A stretch of DNA of 51,824 nucleotides, taken from JBMTVT01 sp049451635. GTDB taxonomy: Bacteria > Bacteroidota > Bacteroidia > Flavobacteriales > Flavobacteriaceae. The stretch lies in assembly GCA_049451635.1 (NCBI GenBank), contig JBMTVT010000005.1:1-51824 (forward strand). Reading direction: 5' to 3'. Below the pieces are notes generated by a model that saw only the letters and a program-made list of their open reading frames with translations, made no database searches and was not told the origin of the DNA. How positions within the stretch are numbered: the stretch's first letter is position 1; each line of letters begins with the position of its first letter. Shown piece after piece: positions 17,003 through 26,021 of this stretch. A program made the translations under genes and the position numbers.

Positions 17003-17977
17003 ATGAATCAAGCAGATAACAACATATTAACCATCTTTGGCGTAACTATTAAACCTGGAGAAAGTAAAGAAGTTAATTTTGATGTCGCTAATCTGCACAC
17101 CTCATCGCCTGTAAATGTCCCCATTGTTATTGAGCGTTCAAAAAAACCTGGGCCTACAGTTTTATTCACTGCTGGAATACATGGTGATGAAGTTAATGGT
17201 GTTGAAATTGTAAGGCAACTTATCGCAAAAGGCATTAATAAACCCAAGATAGGAACTATAATTTGTATGCCTGTTATTAATATTTTTGGCTTTATAAACT
17301 TAAAGCGTGAGTTCCCCGATGGGAGGGATTTAAATCGTGTTTTCCCTGGTAGCCCTAGTGGGTCGTTGGCAAGTAGAGTGGCACATAAGCTTGTTAGTGA
17401 GGTTTTACCCCATGCCGATTTAATTATCGACTTTCATACTGGTGGTTCGGGGCGTTTTAATGCCCCACAGTTACGATATTCCAAAGATAAAAAAGACCTT
17501 GATGTTTTAGCCTTGGTTTTTGGAGCGCCTTTTGTACTATATTCAAAAAATTTATCAAAATCTTTTAGAAAGACCTGTAATAAACTAGGAAAACCTATGT
17601 TGCTTTTTGAAGGCGGTAAGTCATTTCATATTGATGGAGTAATTACTAACTACGCTGTTAATGGCTCTAAGCGCGTTTTAAAACATTTGGGTATGCTAAA
17701 AACCGTATTTAAATCTACCAAGCCAAAAAAAGAATGCATTTTTATAAACGATAGTAGATGGCAACGAGCCAAATACTCGGGAATGTTTAAAGCCTCTATT
17801 ACCATAGGTTCATTGGTTAAAAAAGATGATATTATTGGTAATATTACCGATCCCTATGGTAAGTTTAACTATTTTGTAAGAGCAGCTAATTCAGGGTATA
17901 TTATTAATGTTAATGAATCGCCTATTGTGTATCAAGGCGATGCGCTTTTTCACATCACCACAAAACTTAAACGGTAA
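17003..17977 (+). CDS. Succinylglutamate desuccinylase / aspartoacylase family zinc hydrolase
   Basis: This 324-residue M14-like amidohydrolase has the zinc motif GIHGDEVNGVEIVRQL (His and Glu near 57-61), the substrate-carboxylate-binding GRDLNRVFPG (about 107-116) and the third zinc ligand in LIIDFHTGGSG (about 145). The C-terminal SGYIINVNESPIVYQGDALF is a biotinyl-lipoyl-like beta domain typical of the family. Its ATG directly follows the rimK TAA. In this context it may remove or trim an acyl or glutamyl group that RimK adds; that is inference. Confidence 0.9.
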   Translation: MNQADNNILTIFGVTIKPGESKEVNFDVANLHTSSPVNVPIVIERSKKPGPTVLFTAGIHGDEVNGVEIVRQLIAKGINKPKIGTIICMPVINIFGFINLKREFPDGRDLNRVFPGSPSGSLASRVAHKLVSEVLPHADLIIDFHTGGSGRFNAPQLRYSKDKKDLDVLALVFGAPFVLYSKNLSKSFRKTCNKLGKPMLLFEGGKSFHIDGVITNYAVNGSKRVLKHLGMLKTVFKSTKPKKECIFINDSRWQRAKYSGMFKASITIGSLVKKDDIIGNITDPYGKFNYFVRAANSGYIINVNESPIVYQGDALFHITTKLKR

Positions 17978-17983
17978 TTTAAA

Positions 17984-18547
17984 ATGACAAAGTCCGAATT
18001 GCGAAAAACATACAAAGCCCTACGCAATACCTTATCAGGACAACAAATTGAAGAGCATAGTTTATCTATTGCCAACCAGCTCTTAAAATTGCCTATTTGG
18101 GACTATTCCTTTTATCATATTTTTTTAACTATTGAAGAAAAAAAAGAGGTGGAAACCGATTATATTTTGAATATCCTATCGGGTAAGGACAAAAACATTA
18201 TCATCTCAAAAAGTAATTTTGAAACCTGTAAAATGACAAATTTTTTGCTTACCGATAACACCATAATTAAAAAAAACGCTTACAATATCCCCGAACCTAT
18301 TGATGGCATTGAAATAGCCAATGATAAAATAGACGTCGTTTTTGTTCCGCTTTTAACTTTTGATAAACAAGGAAACCGTATTGGCTACGGTAAAGGGTTT
18401 TATGATAAATTTTTATCTGAATGCAGACCTGAAACCATTAAAATAGGTCTGTCGTTTTATGAAGCTGAAAGTGAAATTACTGATGTTTTTGAAAGTGATG
18501 TAAAATTGGATTATTGTGTTACTCCTGAGAGGGTTTATGCGTTTTGA
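17984..18547 (+). CDS. 5-formyltetrahydrofolate cyclo-ligase
   Basis: It uses ATP to turn 5-formyl-THF into 5,10-methenyl-THF, returning stored folate to one-carbon metabolism. The 187-residue protein begins MTKSELRKTYKALRNTLSG, has the phosphate-binding IEEKKEVETDYIL region, and carries the signature FDKQGNRIGYGKGFYDKFLS near residues 123-142. It sits six bases after the aspartoacylase-like gene, as the last gene of the plus-strand run. Its last 13 bases overlap the convergent lspA gene, and no terminator is seen between them. Confidence 0.93.
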   Translation: MTKSELRKTYKALRNTLSGQQIEEHSLSIANQLLKLPIWDYSFYHIFLTIEEKKEVETDYILNILSGKDKNIIISKSNFETCKMTNFLLTDNTIIKKNAYNIPEPIDGIEIANDKIDVVFVPLLTFDKQGNRIGYGKGFYDKFLSECRPETIKIGLSFYEAESEITDVFESDVKLDYCVTPERVYAF

Positions 18548-19176
18548 TTTGTTATATCTTTCCTCCCAAAAGCCTTTTTATTAAAAACGATTAGCATCAT
18601 AAACCCCGTACTTATAGCAACATCAGCTATATTAAAAACAGGTTCGAAAAAATTAAAACGTTTGCCACCATAAAAAGGAAACCATTGTGGCAAGTCTATT
18701 TCAAATAAAGGGAAATACAACATATCTACAACACGACCGTGCAATAGAGAATCGTAACCCCCGGACACAGGTAGAAATGTAGCAACTTGATTATGGCTAT
18801 CTTCAAACAAAATACCATAAAATACCGAATCGATGATATTTCCCAAAGCTCCAGAAAATATTAATGCAATAGCAATTATTAATATTTTTGAACTTTGTTT
18901 TTTTGTGGCTTGATGTAACCAATATCCAATTCCAAAAATAGCAACTACCCGAAATAATGTTAATGCAACTTTAGCAGTTCTATCTGAAATAAACGAAACA
19001 AAATCACTAATTTTTGTACCCCAAGCCATCCCATCATTTTCAATGAAATATATTTTAAACCACCTAAAAACATCCATACTTTCGTAAAGTGTAAAATGGG
19101 TTTTTATATATATTTTACTAATCTGGTCGATAAGTAAAATGATGATAATTAATACTATGGATTTTTTTATTGACAT
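18535..19176 (-). CDS. lspA: Lipoprotein signal peptidase (signal peptidase II)
   Basis: LspA cleaves the signal peptide of prolipoproteins after lipidation in the inner membrane, and several such lipoproteins are encoded in this window. The 213-residue protein is longer than the 160-170 of E. coli, as is usual in Bacteroidota, because of an inserted segment around EDSHNQVATFLPVSGGYDSL. Four membrane helices are visible. The catalytic aspartates lie in ALGNIIDSVFYG and VFNIADVAIS; the substrate-binding region is FIENDGMAWGTK. It follows the DksA-like gene with a terminator in between. Confidence 0.95.
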   Translation of the reverse strand: MSIKKSIVLIIIILLIDQISKIYIKTHFTLYESMDVFRWFKIYFIENDGMAWGTKISDFVSFISDRTAKVALTLFRVVAIFGIGYWLHQATKKQSSKILIIAIALIFSGALGNIIDSVFYGILFEDSHNQVATFLPVSGGYDSLLHGRVVDMLYFPLFEIDLPQWFPFYGGKRFNFFEPVFNIADVAISTGFMMLIVFNKKAFGRKDITNQNA

Positions 19177-19187
19177 GTGTATAAAAT

Positions 19188-19226
19188 AAAAACGTCTCAG
19201 TCCCTTTAACTTCGGGAGAGACGTTT
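19188..19226 (-). terminator. Rho-independent terminator between the dksA-like gene and lspA
   Basis: AAACGTCTC (19190-19198) and GAGACGTTT (19218-19226) form a nine-base stem with further inner pairing. On the minus strand it is followed by TTTTATTTTAT. It ends the ileS/dksA-like transcript 22 bases past the stop; lspA would then need its own promoter. Confidence 0.88.
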
Positions 19227-19247
19227 AGATATATAATTTAAACCAAC

Positions 19248-19631
19248 CTATTGCTGCATATTTTTTGCTTCAATACTTAAAGTTGCATGTGGTACCAATT
19301 TTAAACGTTCCTTGTTTATTAATTTACCGGTAACTCTGCAAATGCCATAGGTCTTATTTTCAATTCTAATCAAGGCGTTTTTTAAATCACGTATAAATTT
19401 TTCTTGACGAATAGCTAATTGCGAATTAGATTCTTTACTCATTACTTCACTTCCTTCATCAAACGCCTTAAATGTTGGCGAGGTATCATCAGTACCATTG
19501 TTATGGTCGTTCATGTAAGCACTTTTTATAAGTTCTAAATCGTGTTGTGCTTTTCTAATTTTTTCTTGAATTAGCTCTTTAAACTCTGCTAAGTCCTTGT
19601 CTGAATATCTTACGTTTGTATCTAAGCTCAT
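19248..19631 (-). CDS. TraR/DksA-family protein without zinc-finger cysteines
   Basis: This 127-residue protein has the DksA layout: an N-terminal coiled coil (about 10-90, with DLAEFKELIQEKIRKAQHDL) and a C-terminal compact domain with YGICRVTGKLINKERLKLVP. DksA-type proteins enter the RNA polymerase secondary channel and adjust the response to ppGpp. In the finger, only the first of four cysteines remains: CxxC reads CRVT, and the last pair reads TLSIEAK. The domain must therefore fold without zinc. It starts just after ileS with a three-base gap, so it is probably co-transcribed with it. Confidence 0.88.
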   Translation of the reverse strand: MSLDTNVRYSDKDLAEFKELIQEKIRKAQHDLELIKSAYMNDHNNGTDDTSPTFKAFDEGSEVMSKESNSQLAIRQEKFIRDLKNALIRIENKTYGICRVTGKLINKERLKLVPHATLSIEAKNMQQ

Positions 19632-19634
19632 AGT

Positions 19635-22600
19635 TTAATGTTTTTGGATAAACAACTTGGTATTTACATTATCAAAAGCAATTTCTATACCATCTTTAAT
19701 TTCATCTTTAATTTCCAACTCTTCGGTTAAGGTTTCGGTTTTTATATAATCTAAATTTGTTTTAACAGCATTTATAACTTGTTCGTCTTTCTGAAGGGTT
19801 ACATCTATTCTATCGGTAACTTCAAATCCTGAATCTTTACGTAAATTTTGAATGCGATTAATCAACTCTCTGGCAATACCTTCTTTTCGTAATTCATCAG
19901 TTATGGTTACATCCAGAGCTACTGTTAAAGCCCCTTCATTTGCCACCAACCAGCCTTCAATATCTTGCGATGTTATTTCTACATCTGTGCGTTCTAAAGT
20001 AATGTTTTTTCCATTAATAGCAACCTCTAAACTGCCATTTTGTTCAATTTTGTTGATATCTTCCGATGAAAAGTTAACTACTGCACTGGCAATAGCTTTC
20101 ATATCTTTTCCGAAGCGCGGACCCAAAGCTTTAAAATTTGGTTTTATTTGTTTAACCAATATACCTGAGGCATCTTCTAAAAGTTCAATTTCTTTAATAT
20201 TTACCTCATGTTTTATTAAGTTTGAAACCGCTAAAATCTCTTCTTTTTGTTGACTACTGTCTATTGGAATCATTATTTTTTGAAGCGGTTGGCGCACCTT
20301 AATCTTCTCTTTAGCTCTTAACGACAATACCAATGATGATATTGTTTGGGCGCTTTCCATTTTACGTTCTAAACTTTTGTCTACATAAGCTTCGTCAAAT
20401 GCTGGGAAATCTGCTAAGTGAACACTTTCAAAAGCTTCTTTTTTAGTTACTGAATTTAAATCTAAATACAATTTATCCATAAAAAATGGAGCTATTGGAG
20501 CGCCTAATTTTGCTATGGTAATCATACTTGTATACAACGTTTGGTAAGCAGAAATCTTATCTTGTTGGTAATCACCCTTCCAGAAACGTCTTCTACTTAA
20601 ACGCACAAACCAGTTGCTTAAATAATCTTGTGTAAAATCTGAAATGGCTCTTGCTGCTTTAGTAGGCTCATAATCGGCATAAAACCCATCCACTTTTTTG
20701 ATAAGCGTATGTAATTCCGATAAAATCCAACGATCCAATTCTGGTCGTTCAGACAGAGGAATATCCGCTTCAGCGTAACTAAAACTATCTAAATTAGTGT
20801 ATAAACTAAAGAACGAATACGTGTTATAAAGCGTTCCGAAGAATTTACGTTTTACTTCTTCAACACCTTCAATATCAAATTTTAAATTATCCCAAGGATT
20901 GGCATTGCTAATCATATACCAACGTGTGGCATCGGCCCCATAAGTTGATAAAGTTTCAAACGGATCGACAGCATTGCCTAAACGTTTGGACATTTTTTGT
21001 CCGTTCTTATCCAACACCAATCCGTTTGACACAACATTTTTATAGGCAACCGAATCGAAAACCATCGTTCCTATAGCATGAAGTGTATAAAACCAACCAC
21101 GAGTTTGATCGACACCTTCAGCAATAAAATCGGCTGGAAATGATTTGTGTTTATCTATTTTCTCCTTGTTTTCAAAAGGGTAATGCCATTGGGCATAAGG
21201 CATAGAGCCAGAATCGAACCAGACATCAATTAAATCACTTTCGCGCTTCATTGGTTTTCCTGAAGCTGAAACTAAAATAATTTCATCGACTATATTTTTA
21301 TGCAAATCGATTTTCGCATAGTTTTCTTCGGAATTGTTTCCAATTTCAAAATCTTCAAAAACATCTTTTGAAAGTACGCCAGCTGAAACTGCCTTGGACA
21401 TTTCGTTCTTTAATTCTTCAACTGAACCAATACAGATTTCTTCTTTACCATCTTCGGTTCTCCAAATAGGTAATGGAATACCCCAATAACGTGAACGTGA
21501 TAAATTCCAATCGTTGGCATTCGCTAACCAGTTACCAAAACGACCAGTTCCTGTAGCTTTTGGTTTCCAGTTAATGGTTTCGTTAAGCTCGAACATGCGT
21601 TCCTTAACATCAGTCACTTTAATAAACCAAGAATCTAATGGATAGTAAAGTATTGGTTTATCGGTCCTCCAACAGTTAGGATAACTATGTTTATATTTTT
21701 CAACCTTAAAGGCTTTGTTTTCTTCTTTTAATTGGATGGCAATCTCAACATCCACCGAGCGTTCAGGAGCTTCGCCATCATTATAATATTCATTCTTTAC
21801 ATATTTACCAGCATATTCAGCCATTTCTGGACGAAATTTTCCTTGTAAATCAACAAGTGGTACCAAATTTCCGTTTTCATCTTTTACCAACATGGGCGGC
21901 ACTTCTGGAGTTGCTTGTTTGGCTACCAAGGCATCATCAGCACCAAAAGTTGGAGCTGTATGCACTATTCCTGTACCATCTTCAGTAGTTACGAAATCAC
22001 CAGCAATAACTCTAAAGGCGTTTTCGGGATTATCGTTTGGCAAAGTGTATGGTAATAATTGTTCGTAGGTAATGCCTGCTAAATCTTTCCCCACAAACTC
22101 TTTTACAACATAGTAAGGAATTTTTTTATCATCTGATTTATAAGCTAATAATTCTGTTTTATCCTCAACACGATTAAACTTGCCAGCAAATTGATAACTC
22201 ACCAACTTTTTAGCAAGAATCACTTTAACAGGTTCAAGGGTATATTGATTAAAGGTTTCAACCAATACATACTCAATTTTTGGTCCAACCGTTAATGCGG
22301 TATTACTTGGCAATGTCCAAGGTGTGGTGGTCCAAGCCAAAAAGTAAATAGTTCCTTCATTTTGTAAAAAGTCAGGTAATGATTCTGCTTTGGCTTTAAA
22401 TTGAGCAACCACCGTAGTATCAGTTACATCTTGATACGTTCCTGGTTGGTTTAACTCGTGAGAACTTAAACCAGTTCCTGCTTTTGGTGAATACGGCTGA
22501 ATGGCATAACCTTTATACAACAAGTTTTTATTGTAAATCTGTTTTAACAACCACCAAACAGATTCCATATATTTTGGCTCATAAGTAATGTATGGGTCAT

Positions 22601-23039
22601 CCATATCAACCCAATAACCCATTTTTTGTGTGAGGTCGTTCCAAACATCGGTATAACGCATCACGGCTTTACGGCAAGCGGCATTATAATCTTCAACAGA
22701 AATGGTTTTACCAATATCTTCTTTGGTAATTCCCAGTTCTTTTTCAACTCCAAGTTCAATTGGCAAGCCATGAGTATCCCACCCCGCTTTACGCTTCACT
22801 TGGTAGCCTTTCATGGTTTTGTAACGAGGAAAAATATCTTTAATAGCACGAGCTAAAACGTGATGTACTCCTGGAAGTCCATTGGCAGAAGGTGGCCCTT
22901 CAAAAAATACAAATGGTTCATTGCCTTCGCGAGTAGATACACTTTTTTCAAATATGTTGCTTTCTTGCCAATAGTTTAGAATGTCTTCGGCTACTTTTGG
23001 TAAGTCAAGTCCTTTATATTCAGGAAATTTCGTGATCAT
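19635..23039 (-). CDS. ileS: Isoleucyl-tRNA synthetase (long, type-2-like form)
   Basis: It charges tRNA-Ile. The 1134-residue protein is longer than the roughly 940-residue type-1 enzyme and lacks an evident C-terminal zinc finger, which places it with the long class seen in Bacteroidota and eukaryotes. Motifs are the HIGH-equivalent GLPGVHHVLARAIKD (about 54-68), KRKAGWDTHGLPIELGVEKE, the editing-domain TTPWTLPSNTALTVG (about 237-251) and the KMSKR form of the second signature (DKNGQKMSKRLGNAVDP, near 690). The last third is anticodon-binding plus extra domains. Long-class enzymes are often naturally insensitive to mupirocin; that is a family trend, not shown here. Confidence 0.97.
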   Translation of the reverse strand: MITKFPEYKGLDLPKVAEDILNYWQESNIFEKSVSTREGNEPFVFFEGPPSANGLPGVHHVLARAIKDIFPRYKTMKGYQVKRKAGWDTHGLPIELGVEKELGITKEDIGKTISVEDYNAACRKAVMRYTDVWNDLTQKMGYWVDMDDPYITYEPKYMESVWWLLKQIYNKNLLYKGYAIQPYSPKAGTGLSSHELNQPGTYQDVTDTTVVAQFKAKAESLPDFLQNEGTIYFLAWTTTPWTLPSNTALTVGPKIEYVLVETFNQYTLEPVKVILAKKLVSYQFAGKFNRVEDKTELLAYKSDDKKIPYYVVKEFVGKDLAGITYEQLLPYTLPNDNPENAFRVIAGDFVTTEDGTGIVHTAPTFGADDALVAKQATPEVPPMLVKDENGNLVPLVDLQGKFRPEMAEYAGKYVKNEYYNDGEAPERSVDVEIAIQLKEENKAFKVEKYKHSYPNCWRTDKPILYYPLDSWFIKVTDVKERMFELNETINWKPKATGTGRFGNWLANANDWNLSRSRYWGIPLPIWRTEDGKEEICIGSVEELKNEMSKAVSAGVLSKDVFEDFEIGNNSEENYAKIDLHKNIVDEIILVSASGKPMKRESDLIDVWFDSGSMPYAQWHYPFENKEKIDKHKSFPADFIAEGVDQTRGWFYTLHAIGTMVFDSVAYKNVVSNGLVLDKNGQKMSKRLGNAVDPFETLSTYGADATRWYMISNANPWDNLKFDIEGVEEVKRKFFGTLYNTYSFFSLYTNLDSFSYAEADIPLSERPELDRWILSELHTLIKKVDGFYADYEPTKAARAISDFTQDYLSNWFVRLSRRRFWKGDYQQDKISAYQTLYTSMITIAKLGAPIAPFFMDKLYLDLNSVTKKEAFESVHLADFPAFDEAYVDKSLERKMESAQTISSLVLSLRAKEKIKVRQPLQKIMIPIDSSQQKEEILAVSNLIKHEVNIKEIELLEDASGILVKQIKPNFKALGPRFGKDMKAIASAVVNFSSEDINKIEQNGSLEVAINGKNITLERTDVEITSQDIEGWLVANEGALTVALDVTITDELRKEGIARELINRIQNLRKDSGFEVTDRIDVTLQKDEQVINAVKTNLDYIKTETLTEELEIKDEIKDGIEIAFDNVNTKLFIQKH

Positions 23040-23104
23040 TATATCATGTTTCTTTTCGATGCGCGAAAATAAGAATTTATCACGAAATGATTAATTATTA
23101 TCAC

Positions 23105-23138
23105 AAAAAAAGCCAAAACAAATATTTTGGCTTTTTTT
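23105..23138 (-). terminator. Strong symmetric terminator between radA and ileS
   Basis: AAAAAAAGCCAAAA and TTTTGGCTTTTTTT pair around a six-base loop. The symmetry allows use on both strands. It lies 286 bases past the radA stop, so a radA transcript ending here would have a long 3' tail, or it ends a small RNA made from the gap. Confidence 0.85.
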
Positions 23139-23424
23139 GACTAACTCAATTATTCATTAAACTAATTGATTATGATTTTTTTTCATTGAAACAATCAAAA
23201 AAACCAATTAAACGCATCCTAAAAAACATGAAATACATAAAAAATGGATGAAATGCGTTGTTATTCTAAATAAAAATTCATGTTTTATAGGTTATCATTT
23301 ACCTAAATTGGAAACAATATTGATTTAAAAAATAAACAGAACCTAACAAAAATCAGATAAAATGTTTATTTTATCCGACAAAAGGTTTATTTCAGGGAAT
23401 TTTAAATATTTTCTTATAAATTTT
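23139..23424. other. Non-coding AT-rich gap with inverted repeats (radA-ileS)
   Basis: No open frame of useful length exists on either strand. Structures seen: AAAACATGAA (23223-23232) with TTCATGTTTT (23277-23286); ACGCAT near 23212 with ATGCGT near 23256; and GATAAAAT-GTTT-ATTTTATC (23356-23375). On the minus strand, GATTTTTG (23347-23354) is one base off the -7 consensus. Together with the terminator at 23105-23138, this could define a small RNA of about 230 bases, or a structured 3' untranslated region of radA. Confidence 0.35.
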
Positions 23425-24783
23425 TCAAGTTAATTTTAATACCAAATCTTCAATTTTTGAGATTAATTGAATTTTAATTTTAAGATTTTTTAATGAAATT
23501 TTATTGTATTTAGAAACATAAATGGTTGAAAACCCAAGTTTTTCAGCCTCGAGAATGCGCTGCTCTACACGTTGTACTGGGCGAATTTCGCCTGACAAAC
23601 CAACCTCAGCTGCAAAGCAAACATCATTATTTAACGCTATGTCTTCATTTGAAGATAAAATAGAAGCTACCACAGCTAAATCTATTGCAGGATCATCAAC
23701 GGTTATCCCTCCAGTAATATTTAAAAACACATCTTTGGCGCCCAACCTAAAACCTGCGCGTTTTTCCAATACAGCCAATAACATATTTAACCGTTTGGCA
23801 TTAAAACCGGTAGCACTTCGTTGTGGCGTGCCATAAACCGCTGTACTTACTAAAGCTTGCACCTCAATCATGAGTGGACGCATGCCTTCTAAAGTTGCTG
23901 CGATAGCATTACCTGAAAGTTCCTCATCTTTTTTAGATATTAAAATCTCCGATGGATTTGATACTTCCCTTAAACCAGAACCTTGCATTTCGTAAATACC
24001 CAATTCGTTGGTTGAACCAAATCTGTTTTTATGGGCTCTCAAAATTCTAAATACATGGTTTCGATCGCCTTCAAACTGCAAAACCGTATCTACCATATGC
24101 TCTAAAATTTTTGGTCCTGCAATATTTCCATCTTTTGTGATATGACCAATTAAAATAACTGGCGTAGCTGTTTCCTTGGCAAACTTTATGAGCTCAGTAG
24201 TACATTCTTTAATTTGAGAGATGCTACCTGATGAAGACTCTATATAATCACTATGTAATGTTTGGATAGAATCTATAACAACTATATCAGGATCTAATTG
24301 CTCTATTTGTTTAAAAATATTTTGAGTTTTAGTTTCAGTTAAAATATAGCAATTATTGTTTTCGGGATTAATACGTTCTGCACGCATTTTTATTTGTTTT
24401 TGGCTTTCTTCACCCGAAACGTAAAGTGTTTTGTATGGTAATTTCAGTGAAATTTGAAGTAATAAGGTACTTTTCCCAATTCCTGGCTCACCTCCTAAAA
24501 GTATTAACGACCCTGGTACAATGCCACCTCCTAAAACACGGTTAAACTCTGCATCCAAAGTGTTTAATCGTATTTCTTTTGAAGTATCAATCTCATTGAT
24601 TCGCAATGGAGCTGACACCCTTTTTGTAATTGAACTTGATGTTTTCCAATCGCTCTTTTCTGGCTTTTGGATAACTTCTTCAACTAGGGTATTCCATTCT
24701 TTACAAGCATTACATTGCCCCTGCCATTTGGCATATTGCGTCCCGCAGTTTTGGCAAAAAAAAGTAGTTTTTACTTTTGTCAT
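23425..24783 (-). CDS. radA: DNA repair protein RadA
   Basis: RadA is a RecA-like, branch-migrating helicase that helps complete recombination. The ATG at 24783 gives 452 residues; a TTG one codon upstream is unlikely. Features are a C4 zinc finger (CQNCGTQYAKWQGQCNACKEW region, about 9-31), Walker A GGEPGIGKST (about 96-105), the family-specific KNRFG motif in AHKNRFGSTNELG (about 255), and a C-terminal Lon-protease-like domain (GGITVDDPAIDLAVVASILS). The ATG shares one base with the stop of the esterase-like gene (TGATG), so translation is probably coupled. Confidence 0.97.
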   Translation of the reverse strand: MTKVKTTFFCQNCGTQYAKWQGQCNACKEWNTLVEEVIQKPEKSDWKTSSSITKRVSAPLRINEIDTSKEIRLNTLDAEFNRVLGGGIVPGSLILLGGEPGIGKSTLLLQISLKLPYKTLYVSGEESQKQIKMRAERINPENNNCYILTETKTQNIFKQIEQLDPDIVVIDSIQTLHSDYIESSSGSISQIKECTTELIKFAKETATPVILIGHITKDGNIAGPKILEHMVDTVLQFEGDRNHVFRILRAHKNRFGSTNELGIYEMQGSGLREVSNPSEILISKKDEELSGNAIAATLEGMRPLMIEVQALVSTAVYGTPQRSATGFNAKRLNMLLAVLEKRAGFRLGAKDVFLNITGGITVDDPAIDLAVVASILSSNEDIALNNDVCFAAEVGLSGEIRPVQRVEQRILEAEKLGFSTIYVSKYNKISLKNLKIKIQLISKIEDLVLKLT

Positions 24784-25934
24784 CAATATCCAAAATCTGC
24801 TTTAATAGAATCTGCTCTTTCCAATACCTCATCTTTTGTAATACCAGCTATTTCCTCTAGTGTGTAGGCCGATTGATAAGTTCGCATAGCTTTTTTCAGT
24901 TCACCCGTTTCTTCATAAAAGCGCCCTAGGTAATACAAACCAAGTAAGGTATCTGGGTATTCCTTTCTTGCTATTTTGCCCAAATCTTCATAATACTCGA
25001 AAGTTTCACTTTTTTCAATAACAGCAGCAATAGCTTTAAAATCGTTGATTAATACTTGTTTGTCAATGTCGAACAAGTTTTTAATGGTTTGATATTTTTC
25101 TTCAAGATATATTACAGGAGATGTTTCTAACTCTAAAATAACATCTTTGTATTCTTTTTTTGAAATGGGCTGAAAAACTTTAAACATCCACTCTATGGCA
25201 CTTGGTATGGCATGTGTAGGTAACGAATAATGGGTTGGGCCATTGAAGCCGTCAAAATCAAAAAATAAATTATCGTTATCAATCGCTGCTAAATCAGTAT
25301 TTAAAGCATAGGACATTTGTTTTATAGAGGAACTATCATTATCGGTGTTTGCTAAATAATAGAATATTTTAGACTCTGTTTTTGTTAACACTTCAGGAAG
25401 ATAGTCTATCATATTAGGTGCTAGTTCTGGACTTACTGAAATATAGCCTTTAAATAGAGGGTTTGGTTTTAACAAATAATAGTTAATGTAATTGGCTGTT
25501 TCGCCATGCCCTACTGCAACCCTAAAGCTTCCTGCTCTATAATTTTTTTCAATATATGGAATAAGCTCAATGCCTATAAACTCAAAAAAAGCAGCACCCG
25601 TTTCTATTGGCAATGAGTTTTGGGCAGAATACATGCAATCATCATATCGTTTGTTATATTGATTGACCCCAACTACAATGGCTTCTGGCATATCCTCCCA
25701 ATATGAAAAATAATCTACATTTCCTGCTACAGCTTCAAACATATAATCACCATCAAGAACAACAAACAATGGATAGGTTTTATCGCTATTGGCACTATAA
25801 CCTCTAGGTAGTTGAATTTTTAGTTCTCTTTCCTCTCCCAGTGTAGAAGATTGAAAGGTTTCATATTTCACCTGTGCTTTGATAAGATTAAAAGAACAAA
25901 ACAAGAATAATAGTAAAATGATAGTTTTTTTCAT
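24783..25934 (-). CDS. Esterase-D-fold exported protein lacking the catalytic serine, with TPR-like tail
   Basis: This 383-residue protein has a signal peptide (MKKTIILLLFLFCSFNLIKA) and then an alpha/beta-hydrolase domain of the putative esterase family: RELKIQLPRGYSANSDKTYP, LFVVLDGDYMFE, then the nucleophile-elbow region FRVAVGHGETANYINYYLL near residue 145. The elbow reads G-H-G-E instead of the expected G-H-S-x-G, so the serine nucleophile is glycine. The C-terminal part has TPR-like helices (LGLYYLGRFYEETGELKKAM). It probably does not hydrolyse esters in the usual way and may be a binding protein. It is coupled to radA. A TACCTTGG box lies at 25962-25969. Confidence 0.8.
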   Translation of the reverse strand: MKKTIILLLFLFCSFNLIKAQVKYETFQSSTLGEERELKIQLPRGYSANSDKTYPLFVVLDGDYMFEAVAGNVDYFSYWEDMPEAIVVGVNQYNKRYDDCMYSAQNSLPIETGAAFFEFIGIELIPYIEKNYRAGSFRVAVGHGETANYINYYLLKPNPLFKGYISVSPELAPNMIDYLPEVLTKTESKIFYYLANTDNDSSSIKQMSYALNTDLAAIDNDNLFFDFDGFNGPTHYSLPTHAIPSAIEWMFKVFQPISKKEYKDVILELETSPVIYLEEKYQTIKNLFDIDKQVLINDFKAIAAVIEKSETFEYYEDLGKIARKEYPDTLLGLYYLGRFYEETGELKKAMRTYQSAYTLEEIAGITKDEVLERADSIKADFGY

Positions 25935-26021
25935 TTTAAAAATGATTTGAGTTTTATACTGCCAAGGTAATAAATTAACAGAGAGATTAAAAGGAATGTT
26001 TTAGCAACCTATAAAGAAGTT

